DNA from: an uncultured Synechococcus sp.
GTDB taxonomy: Bacteria; Cyanobacteriota; Cyanobacteriia; PCC-6307; Cyanobiaceae
Assembly: GCA_913057985.1 (NCBI GenBank)
Contig: CAJXPL010000009.1
Span: forward strand, 1-64,000
Direction: 5' to 3'
Length of the DNA stretch: 64,000 nt
Positions 28,395-36,099 of the stretch are shown piece after piece (the first letter of the stretch is position 1; each line of letters opens with the position of its first letter). The translations under genes and the position numbers were made by a program. The notes beneath the pieces were generated by a model. It did not search any database. It was not told where the DNA came from and saw nothing but the letters and a program-made list of their open reading frames with translations.

Positions 28395-30418
28395 GCGCAG
28401 CTGGTGTGTTGCTCCTGGCCGGAGGCGGCCACAGCCATGCACTGGTGCTGAAACGCTGGGCCATGCAGCCGGAACGACGCCCGCCGCAAAGCATCATCCT
28501 GATCAATCGCACAAGTACAGCCCTGTATTCCGGCATGGTGCCGGGGCTGATCGCTGGTCTCTATCAGCGCGACGAGCTCGCCATCGACCTGCGACAGCTC
28601 TGTGATCGGGCCGGGGTGGCCTTCGTGGAAGCGGAAATCACCGAATTGAACCCTCAGCAGAACTGGCTGAGGGTTCGCGACCGCCCTGCACTCCACTTCG
28701 ATTGGCTCAGCCTCGATGTGGGCGCCGTGAGCCGACCAAGCGCCATTGGGATGCCGATCAAGCCCTTGGAGGCGTCGCTCACCTTTCTGGAGCGCGAAGA
28801 TCCATGGGACACCAAGCCGCTGCGGGTGATCGGCGCGGGAGCTGCCGGTCTGGAAGTCGTCTTCGCGCTGCGTCGCCGCTGGCCGCAGCGGGCCCTGGAA
28901 CTGCAACAGCGCCCGGGACAGCTGGATCCAACCCTTCAAAGAGTGCTGCGACAGGCGCGCATCGCCTTGATCGACGACGACAGCCAGCCCAGGGGACCCA
29001 GCCTGCTCTGCACCGGAAGCCAGGGTCCTGCTTGGCTCGCGACAGCCGGTCTGCCACTGGATCCCGACGGCAGGATCCGCACGGATCGCTGCCTGAGGGT
29101 GGACGGACATCCATCCCTGTTCGCCAGCGGAGACTGTGCCGTGATCAGCGCCGCGCCCCGCCCGGCATCAGGGGTGTGGGCCGTGCGCGCCGGACGCCCC
29201 TTGGCCAACAATCTGGAAGCAGCCTGCCGGGGCGAACCCCTGCACCCCTGGCAGCCCCAGCGTCAGGCGCTGCAGCTGATCGGCAGCCATCTGGACGCCG
29301 CCTGGGCGCGGTGGGGCGGCTGGCGGCTGGGGCCATCGCCTCTGCTTTGGCAGTTCAAGCAACGCATCGACCGCGCCTTCATGGCCGGCTTTCAACGGCC
29401 GGCGGCGATGGCCGATGCAGCCCCAATGGCCTGCCGGGGTTGCGCAGCCAAGTTGCCGGCCCAACCCCTGGCCGCAGCACTGGACCGGGTGGGACTGGGG
29501 GGACAGCCCGAAGACGCCGCCCGACTGGATGACCATTCAGGGCTGCTGCAGAGCATGGATGGCTTTCCGGCCCTGGTGAGTGACCCCTGGCTGAATGGCC
29601 GCATGACGGCCCTGCATGCCTGCTCGGACCTCTGGGCCTGCGGTGCTGCCGTCTCCAGTGCCATGACCACGATCACCCTGCCATTGGTTTCAGCCAAGGA
29701 ACAGCAGGAGCTGCTGGTGCAGACCCTCGCCGGCATCCGTTCGGTGCTGGATGAACAGGGTGCGGAGCTCATTGGTGGCCACACGATGGAATCCCGCAGT
29801 GCCACCCCCGTGCCGGCAAGCCTCGGGGTGCAGATCACCCTCACGGTGAACGGCGACAGCCCTCAATCACCCTTGCTGAAATCAGGGCTGCAGCCCGGTG
29901 ATGCCCTGCTAATCAGTCGCCCCCTGGGCACGGGTGTGCTGTTTGCCGGAGCCATGAGCGGCGCCACCAAGGCGGCTGATCTGGATGCTGCGCTTCAGAC
30001 CATGACCTGCAGCCAGCACACGCTGCTTGAGCAGATCGAACCGATGCGCGACGGCATTCACGCCTGCACCGACATCACAGGGTTCGGCCTGCTCGGGCAT
30101 CTGGGCGAGATGCTTCAGAACTGCCCACGGTTGACCGTCGAGCTGAACGGATCGGCCATCCCGCCCTATCCCGGTGCACTGGAGCTACTCAAACGCGGCG
30201 TCTCCAGCAGCCTGGCCCCCTCAAACCGAGCTGCCTGGCGCTGGCTGGAAGGTCCGGTTCAGCTGCAACAGCCCCCCTCCACAGCCCTTTTGGAGCTGCT
30301 GGTGGACCCGCAGACCTGTGGCCCTTTGCTTCTGGCCTGCACCGCCGAAGCCGCGGCACAGCTCACTCAGAACGGCCCTTGGATTCAGATCGGCAGCGCA
30401 ACAGCCACGCATGGGTGA
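28391..30418 (+). CDS. selD: FAD-dependent oxidoreductase fused to selenide, water dikinase
   Basis: A 675-residue two-domain protein. Residues 1-~330 are a pyridine-nucleotide-disulfide-type flavoprotein: LLLAGGGHSHALVLKRW, VIGAGAAGLEVVFALRRRW and SLFASGDCAVI. Residues ~345-675 are SelD: GCAAK keeps the catalytic Cys and Lys spacing of the SelD active site, followed by HACSDLWACGAAVSSAM, ELIGGHTMES and DITGFGLLGHLGEML. SelD makes selenophosphate from selenide and ATP; the flavoprotein half may reduce a selenium species to supply it. Such fusions are known in cyanobacteria. No in-frame TGA suggests selenocysteine in this protein. The last 56 bases overlap the convergent membrane glycosyltransferase gene. 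Confidence 0.93.
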   Translation: MSAAGVLLLAGGGHSHALVLKRWAMQPERRPPQSIILINRTSTALYSGMVPGLIAGLYQRDELAIDLRQLCDRAGVAFVEAEITELNPQQNWLRVRDRPALHFDWLSLDVGAVSRPSAIGMPIKPLEASLTFLEREDPWDTKPLRVIGAGAAGLEVVFALRRRWPQRALELQQRPGQLDPTLQRVLRQARIALIDDDSQPRGPSLLCTGSQGPAWLATAGLPLDPDGRIRTDRCLRVDGHPSLFASGDCAVISAAPRPASGVWAVRAGRPLANNLEAACRGEPLHPWQPQRQALQLIGSHLDAAWARWGGWRLGPSPLLWQFKQRIDRAFMAGFQRPAAMADAAPMACRGCAAKLPAQPLAAALDRVGLGGQPEDAARLDDHSGLLQSMDGFPALVSDPWLNGRMTALHACSDLWACGAAVSSAMTTITLPLVSAKEQQELLVQTLAGIRSVLDEQGAELIGGHTMESRSATPVPASLGVQITLTVNGDSPQSPLLKSGLQPGDALLISRPLGTGVLFAGAMSGATKAADLDAALQTMTCSQHTLLEQIEPMRDGIHACTDITGFGLLGHLGEMLQNCPRLTVELNGSAIPPYPGALELLKRGVSSSLAPSNRAAWRWLEGPVQLQQPPSTALLELLVDPQTCGPLLLACTAEAAAQLTQNGPWIQIGSATATHG

Positions 30419-31787
30419 GGTCATTGGCTTGGGATTCACAACGAAAACCCGCCTGCTCAAGCTGCGATTGCAGAGGTTTGAGCTTGCGCTTCATCGCCTG
30501 TGGCGGTCCACTGCTGGCCAGCCAGAGCTGCTGCGGCTGATCGGCCACCTGCAGCCGTCGCTTCAAATCCGCCTTTCCGCCCCAGGGCGATGACGGCACA
30601 GGAATCCGGCCCATTGCCGCCTCCATCCGGTCGCTCAGGTTGAACAGTCGCGGGCGAGGGCTGTAGCGCTCCTCCAAACCACTGGTGCGCTGGCTGATCA
30701 GACGGAACTGGTCCTGTTCCCGCACACCGCCGACGCCGGCTTCGAGCTCTGAGAATCCTGGCCCCCACCAGCTGATCAACATCAGCCCCAGCACCAGCAG
30801 AGCACAGCCGCGGCCCAAACGATTGAGCTCCAAAGCACCGATCTGCACCGCCACCACAGGCACCACAGCCGGCAGCAGCACAACGAAATAGCGGCTGAAC
30901 GCCATCGGCTTCAGAAACGACACGGCAACAACCCCAAGAACCATCAGCAGGCACGGGATCAGACCGCTTCGATCGAGCAGATTCCAAGTTGGCCACGGCA
31001 CCCGATGCAGCCCTCCCCAACGCCGCAGCACCACCAGCAACAGCAGGATCAAGCCCAATTTGGGCAACGGCCAGAGGCCGAGGCCGCGCGCCAACGTCTC
31101 CTCCAACAAGGCGTAATCCGGAGCACCGATCCAGCTACCCGCCCGATCGCTGAACAGGTAATTCGCGGCGTAGACCATCCAGGCCAAGGCCGGGAGGGCA
31201 CCGATCAGGGCAGCGGCTGCAAGGGTCCAGCGGCGCTGCCTGCCATCCCAAGCCGCGGCCGCCAGCACCAGAAACAACCCATAGAAATGGGTGAGCCCGG
31301 CCAGCCCAGCCACGGCGCCATAGGCCATGGGACGCACCGAACGGCGCCACCACCAGGACAGGGCCAGCAGCAGCACCAACAGGGCATAGCTCTTGCCCTC
31401 GATCGCAAAACGGATCGGATAAGGGCTGCAAAAGACCAAGAGCGCCGCAACCGCTCCCACCCTGGCCCGCGTGCCCGACTGACCAAGGGCCATCGCCTGA
31501 CGGACCATGACCAGGCCCCCAGCGAGATACGCCAGCCAGGACAACAAACGCAGGCTGACCGGGGTTTGGCCGACCAGGTGCCCCCAGAGCCAGAGCAGGC
31601 CGTAGTAGGCCGGGGGATGGGTGTCCTCCCGGAGCATCGCCAGCAGGCTGCCGAAGCTGGGCTGAAAACTCTTGCCGACGCTGTACAGCTCATCGCTCCA
31701 CAGCGCCGTGGCATCGATCAACAGCAATGCCCTGAGGCCAAAAGCCAGACAAAGGGCCACCACCAGCACAATCCAGCTGCGTTTCAT
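30363..31787 (-). CDS. Membrane glycosyltransferase, ArnT/PMT-like (GT39/GT83 type)
   Basis: A 474-residue polytopic membrane protein with about nine hydrophobic helices in residues 1-355. The first loop has WSDELYSVGKSF and EDTHPPAYYGLLWLWGHLVG; the acidic-then-THPP pattern is typical of C-type glycosyltransferases that use lipid-linked sugars (protein mannosyltransferase, ArnT). The last ~110 residues are soluble. It probably transfers a sugar on the outer side of the membrane. The GtrB-like enzyme at 54.9 kb could make such a lipid-sugar donor. Its ATG overlaps the tRNA nucleotidyltransferase stop, and its end overlaps the convergent selD gene by 56 bases. Confidence 0.85.
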   Translation of the reverse strand: MKRSWIVLVVALCLAFGLRALLLIDATALWSDELYSVGKSFQPSFGSLLAMLREDTHPPAYYGLLWLWGHLVGQTPVSLRLLSWLAYLAGGLVMVRQAMALGQSGTRARVGAVAALLVFCSPYPIRFAIEGKSYALLVLLLALSWWWRRSVRPMAYGAVAGLAGLTHFYGLFLVLAAAAWDGRQRRWTLAAAALIGALPALAWMVYAANYLFSDRAGSWIGAPDYALLEETLARGLGLWPLPKLGLILLLLVVLRRWGGLHRVPWPTWNLLDRSGLIPCLLMVLGVVAVSFLKPMAFSRYFVVLLPAVVPVVAVQIGALELNRLGRGCALLVLGLMLISWWGPGFSELEAGVGGVREQDQFRLISQRTSGLEERYSPRPRLFNLSDRMEAAMGRIPVPSSPWGGKADLKRRLQVADQPQQLWLASSGPPQAMKRKLKPLQSQLEQAGFRCESQANDLTHAWLLRCRSESKGRSE

Positions 31788-32995
31788 CGGCTGCAGTCCT
31801 GCGCTGCGCTGCGCTGCCGACGCAACTCCGCACCGATCGCCAGCCCGGGCTGCCAGCCTGCGGCGATCAGGTCACGCGCCGTTTGTGGCGCTTGAATCCG
31901 CCGCCAGCGGCCCCACCAACGCAGCAGGGGCTTCCATTGCTTCGGCTTAAGGGTCACCACCAGGGCCACCACCTCCGGAGGCCAACCCTGTTGTTCGATG
32001 GCCGATGACCAGATCGACGGGGCGGCCTCCAAAGGTGGGGATGAATCAACCAGCCAGTCGCGCAGTTCCCCGCACTGCTGCAGCCATTGCAGTTGCGTGC
32101 CGGGAATCTGCAGCCGTTGCGCCACCGCGACTGGGTCCGCTGCTCCCAGAAGAAAAGTGGGCATCAGGGGAAGACCCAGACGTTGGGCCCAGTTCAGTCG
32201 CTGCGTGCGGCGTGGATCGTTCTGAAGCTGCGGGTCCAACAGCGGCAGTGCCTGCCACTGCTCCAAAAGATCCAACGCTTGGGGCCAAGGTTCCCGCTCC
32301 AGCAGCCGCTCCAACTCCATCCGCAGCCGTGTTGCCAGGGCAGGCGGTGCCGCCGCGGCGGGATCTCCCTGACGCCAGGCCCAGGGCCACTGATCCATGG
32401 TGCTGCCGATCTGCTCGCTGCTCTCCTGAGCAAGCTGGAAACCGAGCCGAGCGGCATAGCGGGCGGCCCGAATCACCCGGGTGGGATCGTCCTGAACACT
32501 GCAGGCGTGCAGAAACCGCAACAGACCCGATTCCAGGTCCTCCGAACCATGGTGGAGATCGATCAGCTCACCGGCCACCAGATCAAAGGCCATGGCATTG
32601 ACCGTGAAATCGCGGCGGGCAAGGTCAGCCTGAAGGGTTCCCGCCTGCACCACAGGATTCTCAGCCGGGGCGGGGTAGGACTCCTGCCGCGCCGTCGCCA
32701 GATCCAGCGGGATGTCATCCAGCTGCAACGCCACCGTGCCGAAGGCCCCGTGCTCCTGCACACCGCTGATGCGTTCGGAACCGACCTGACGGCACAGTTC
32801 CGCCACAAGCGCGGCGGCATCTCCCTCCACCACCCAGTCCAGATCAGGAACACCCGACCAGGCACGGCCGCAGCGCTGATGCAACAGCTGATCGCGCACA
32901 ACGCCGCCCACCAGGGCCAGGCGTGGGATACCAAGAGCTCGAGCCGCTCCCTGCAACGCCTCCAGAACAGAAGACGGCACACCTGGAAGATCCAT
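31784..32995 (-). CDS. tRNA nucleotidyltransferase (CCA- or CC/A-adding)
   Basis: A 403-residue class II nucleotidyltransferase. The head domain has LALVGGVVRDQLL and the catalytic DLDWVVEGD, with RRDFTVNAMAFDL and DPTRVIRAARYAARLGFQ as the next conserved blocks. In this family these add C and/or A to tRNA 3' ends; poly(A) polymerase and tRNA-CCA enzymes cannot be separated by eye. Cyanobacteria often divide CC- and A-addition between two enzymes, so the exact specificity is open. It is divergent from kdsD with only 18 bases between starts, and overlaps the membrane glycosyltransferase by 4 bases. Confidence 0.88.
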   Translation of the reverse strand: MDLPGVPSSVLEALQGAARALGIPRLALVGGVVRDQLLHQRCGRAWSGVPDLDWVVEGDAAALVAELCRQVGSERISGVQEHGAFGTVALQLDDIPLDLATARQESYPAPAENPVVQAGTLQADLARRDFTVNAMAFDLVAGELIDLHHGSEDLESGLLRFLHACSVQDDPTRVIRAARYAARLGFQLAQESSEQIGSTMDQWPWAWRQGDPAAAAPPALATRLRMELERLLEREPWPQALDLLEQWQALPLLDPQLQNDPRRTQRLNWAQRLGLPLMPTFLLGAADPVAVAQRLQIPGTQLQWLQQCGELRDWLVDSSPPLEAAPSIWSSAIEQQGWPPEVVALVVTLKPKQWKPLLRWWGRWRRIQAPQTARDLIAAGWQPGLAIGAELRRQRSAAQDCSR

Positions 32996-33013
32996 TGCGG
33001 GGCTTGCAGGAGA

Positions 33014-34027
33014 ATGCGTCGATCATCACGGATCCTGTCCTTGTCCGCTCTCACCCGCTGCCTGGAAGAGGAAGCCTCGGCGATCGCTTCTGCTGCTGAA
33101 CGGTTGAGCAGCGAGCAGGTGGAAGCCGCCCTGACCCTGCTGGAGCGCTGTGCCGATCGCAAGGCCAAGCTCGTGATCACAGGTGTGGGTAAAAGCGGCA
33201 TCGTGGCCCGCAAGATCGCAGCCACCTTCTCGTCGATCGGGCTGATGGCCCTCTTCCTCAATCCCACCGACGCACTCCATGGCGATCTGGGAGTGGTGGC
33301 CGCCGAGGACGTCTGTCTGCTGCTGTCCAACAGCGGGGAAACCAGCGAACTGCTGGAGGTGCTGCCTCACCTCACCCGACGCGGAACCGGGCGGATTGCC
33401 ATCGTTGGACGGGCTGATTCCTCACTGGCCCGCGGCAGTGACGTGGTTCTGGAGGCCGGCGTGGACCGTGAAGTCTGTCCTCTGAACCTCGCCCCCACCG
33501 CCAGCACCGCTGTGGCCATGGCCATCGGCGACGCCCTGGCGGCGGTGTGGATGGAACGGCGCGGCATCTCACCGGCAGATTTCGCCCTGAATCACCCCGC
33601 CGGGTCCCTGGGCAAACAGCTCACCCTCACGGCCGCCGACCTGATGGTGCCCGCCAGTCAGCTTCACCCCCTTCAACCCAGTACCCCCTTGCCCGAGGTG
33701 ATCGGCGGCCTGACCCGCGACGGCATCGGCAGTGGCTGGGTCGAAAACCCCGACAGCCCTGGAAGCCTGCTCGGAATCCTCACGGATGGCGATCTGCGCC
33801 GGGCCCTGCAGGATCACGGTGCTGAAACCTGGAGCCAACTGACGGCGAAGGATCTGATGACCGCCGATCCGATCACAGTGAACGCCGATGTTCTGGTGGT
33901 GAAAGCTCTGGCGCAGATGGAACACAACCGACGCAAACCCATCTCTGTGCTGCCGGTGGTGAATCAAGAGCACCAACTGATGGGCCTGCTGCGCCTGCAT
34001 GATCTTGTTCAGGCCGGACTCGCGTGA
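33014..34027 (+). CDS. kdsD: Arabinose-5-phosphate isomerase
   Basis: A 337-residue KpsF/KdsD that converts ribulose-5-phosphate to arabinose-5-phosphate, the first committed step to KDO. The SIS domain has TGVGKSGIVARKIAATFSSI and LLSNSGETSELL; NHPAGSLGKQL ends it. Two CBS repeats fill the C-terminus (LMVPASQLHPLQPSTPL and LMTADPITVNADVLVVKAL). The ATG at 33014 is preceded directly by an AGGAGA ribosome-binding site. The same frame is open back to 32087, but that stretch is antisense to the tRNA nucleotidyltransferase. It overlaps kdsC by 4 bases. Confidence 0.94.
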   Translation: MRRSSRILSLSALTRCLEEEASAIASAAERLSSEQVEAALTLLERCADRKAKLVITGVGKSGIVARKIAATFSSIGLMALFLNPTDALHGDLGVVAAEDVCLLLSNSGETSELLEVLPHLTRRGTGRIAIVGRADSSLARGSDVVLEAGVDREVCPLNLAPTASTAVAMAIGDALAAVWMERRGISPADFALNHPAGSLGKQLTLTAADLMVPASQLHPLQPSTPLPEVIGGLTRDGIGSGWVENPDSPGSLLGILTDGDLRRALQDHGAETWSQLTAKDLMTADPITVNADVLVVKALAQMEHNRRKPISVLPVVNQEHQLMGLLRLHDLVQAGLA

Positions 34028-34575
34028 ACAAGCTGCGCTGGTGGTTCCTGCGGCATCGCCTGAAATCGATTCAGCTGCTCGTGCTGGACGTGGATGGTGT
34101 GCTGACCGATGGGGGGCTCTGGTTTGATGCCGAAGGGCACTTGAGCAAGCGCTTCGATGTGCGCGATGGTCTTGGGATCCGCCTGCTGCAACAGGCCGGG
34201 CTTCAGATCGCCTTTCTCAGTGGTGGCCAGGGAGGAGCGACCGAGGTGCGGGCCAGGCAACTGGGGATCAGCCACTGCCTTGTGGGCATCAAGGACAAAC
34301 CGAGCGCCCTCACGGCCCTGCAACAGCAACTGGGGGTGAGCGGCGCGCAAACAGCGTTTGTGGGCGATGACCTCAACGATCTGGCGGTTCGGCCGGTGGT
34401 TGGTCTGTTGTTCGCCCCCGCCGATGCCTGTCGCGCCGTCCGTCGCGGAGCCGATGCCGTACTGCGCCGGCGAGGAGGCCATGGAGCCGTCCGCGAGCTG
34501 GCGGAGCGCATCCTCCAAGGGCGTGGCCGCTGGGGTCACTTGCGCCGCGACGGCTGGAAAGACCGCAACGATTAA
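34024..34575 (+). CDS. kdsC: KDO-8-phosphate phosphatase
   Basis: A 183-residue HAD-family phosphatase of KdsC type. It has the nucleophile motif LLVLDVDGVLTDGG, then FDVRDGLGIRLLQQAGL, the Lys-bearing GIKDKPSAL and the acidic motif FVGDDLNDLAV. It removes phosphate from KDO-8-phosphate. A GTG start overlaps the kdsD stop (GTGA). It lacks the C-terminal cap of larger HAD enzymes, as expected of a tetrameric KdsC. Confidence 0.93.
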   Translation: MNKLRWWFLRHRLKSIQLLVLDVDGVLTDGGLWFDAEGHLSKRFDVRDGLGIRLLQQAGLQIAFLSGGQGGATEVRARQLGISHCLVGIKDKPSALTALQQQLGVSGAQTAFVGDDLNDLAVRPVVGLLFAPADACRAVRRGADAVLRRRGGHGAVRELAERILQGRGRWGHLRRDGWKDRND

Positions 34576-34584
34576 CGATTGCTT

Positions 34585-35364
34585 TCAGACCATCGCCCGG
34601 GCCTGCTCCAGCTGCTCAGCGGTATCCACCGAGAGAGACGTTCCCTGAACCGGGAAGGTAGCAATGGTGAGGCCCGCCTCGATCAACCGCAGCTGCTCGA
34701 GCCGTTCCAGATCCTCGAGGGGTGAAGCGGGCAGCTGATCCCAGGCGGCCAGCACATCGCCACGGAAGCCATACATGCCCACATGGCCCCAATAGGTGGT
34801 GTGCTGATGCCAATCGGCCTCAGCCACATCACGCACATGGGGGATGGCGGACCGGGAGAAATAGAGAGCACGGCCGTCGTGGGCCAGCAGGGTCTTGACC
34901 ACGTTGGGGTTGTGCACCGAGTCGGGCTCAAGCCCATACACAGGGGTCACCACGGCGGGCACGGGGGCCCTGCGTTGGAATTCCTCGGCCATGGCGTCGA
35001 TCACAGCAGGATCGATGAACGGTTGATCGCCCTGAACGTTGATCACGGCGGTCTCTTCAGCCACGGGCTCGGCATCCCCCCAGGCCAAAGCCATGAGGGA
35101 GTGGGCCACCGATGCGATGCGCTCACTGCCAGAACTGCAGGATTCCGCCGTCATCAGCACCGGGAAGCCCCAGCCCTCGGCCAAGGCCTTCAACTCAGAA
35201 CTATCCGTGCAGAGCACCACAGCTTCAACACGCTGGGCCTCACGGCAGCGTTCCAGCACACGCTGAATCATCGGCTTGCCGCCGATGTCGGCCAGCACCT
35301 TGTTGGGCAGTCGGGACGACTGCAGCCGGGCCGGGACGGCCACCACACACTTGCGAATCGCCAT
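34585..35364 (-). CDS. kdsB: 3-deoxy-manno-octulosonate cytidylyltransferase (CMP-KDO synthetase)
   Basis: A 259-residue KdsB that activates KDO with CTP. The N-terminus VAVPARLQSSRLPNKVLADI is the nucleotide-binding motif of the family; NVQGDQPFIDP, YFSRSAIPHVRD and HVGMYGFRGDVLAAW follow. The ATG overlaps the glycosyltransferase stop by one base (TGATG). It converges with kdsC, with 9 bases between stops. Its placement shows that CMP-KDO is made and used near this locus. Confidence 0.94.
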   Translation of the reverse strand: MAIRKCVVAVPARLQSSRLPNKVLADIGGKPMIQRVLERCREAQRVEAVVLCTDSSELKALAEGWGFPVLMTAESCSSGSERIASVAHSLMALAWGDAEPVAEETAVINVQGDQPFIDPAVIDAMAEEFQRRAPVPAVVTPVYGLEPDSVHNPNVVKTLLAHDGRALYFSRSAIPHVRDVAEADWHQHTTYWGHVGMYGFRGDVLAAWDQLPASPLEDLERLEQLRLIEAGLTIATFPVQGTSLSVDTAEQLEQARAMV

Positions 35365-36074
35365 CAATCCCAGAGCTTCATTGCATCGTCACGGGCGCTG
35401 AACCATTCAGCGGCCAAGGGACCACCCATGGTGCGCTGTTCGCGGAACCAGGGGCCTCCGAGTGTCCAGTGCAGCATCGGGGAGCCCTGTTCTGAGTCCG
35501 GAGGAGCCTGCACATCCACCAGATGGTTCCATCCGCCCTGAATGGCACCGATCTCATGATCACCCTCGAGCCAGTGGAAGCGGTGCAACTCCAACCCCGT
35601 TGCCGTGTTCACGTAATCGGGCGTGAGCTTGGTGCAGCGGCTGCAGTTGAGCAGCATCAGGGAGCTCCAGTTCTTCTTCGGGTAGGCGCTCTGCACTTCA
35701 CCGAGGAATTTCACGGTCTCCCCGGGCACGTGCTCGTGCTGCACGCACATCGCGCCATAGGCGTCATCACGCTGATCCCACAGCATCTTGATGTCTGCCC
35801 GGCAAAGCATGTCGCAATCCATGAACATGGCCCAGCCCTGGTAGCCCATCAGATACGGCACCAGAAACCGGGTGAAGGAAAAGGCCGTGCTCTGTTTGGG
35901 GTCCCGTTCGCGACGAAACAATCCCTGAGCCTCCAACTGAGGCGTCACCAGCGGCGTGATCGCCAGAGGAACACTGCTGTTCTGATAAAGGCTGTCGATC
36001 AGAACGTTGGTCGCCGCCCGCTCTCTGGGGTCGTAGCCGATGAAAATGGGTATCGGCTGACTGGTGGTCGACAC
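35364..36074 (-). CDS. Putative glycosyltransferase upstream of kdsB
   Basis: A 236-residue GT-A fold protein with a GTG start. The N-terminus FIGYDPRERAATNVLIDSL and the metal motif MFMDCDMLCRADI resemble small GT8-like or related bacterial glycosyltransferases. HWTLGGPWF near the C-terminus is typical of the same group. No membrane helix. Coupling to kdsB suggests a role on a KDO-containing glycan; the donor is not known. Confidence 0.75.
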   Translation of the reverse strand: MSTTSQPIPIFIGYDPRERAATNVLIDSLYQNSSVPLAITPLVTPQLEAQGLFRRERDPKQSTAFSFTRFLVPYLMGYQGWAMFMDCDMLCRADIKMLWDQRDDAYGAMCVQHEHVPGETVKFLGEVQSAYPKKNWSSLMLLNCSRCTKLTPDYVNTATGLELHRFHWLEGDHEIGAIQGGWNHLVDVQAPPDSEQGSPMLHWTLGGPWFREQRTMGGPLAAEWFSARDDAMKLWD

Positions 36075-36099
36075 AGGCCGTCGATGGCTGGTGAGGAGA

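Noticed and set aside
32087-33013. Upstream extension of the kdsD frame
   Set aside because: The region is antisense to the tRNA nucleotidyltransferase; the ATG at 33014 has a good ribosome-binding site and gives the normal KdsD length.
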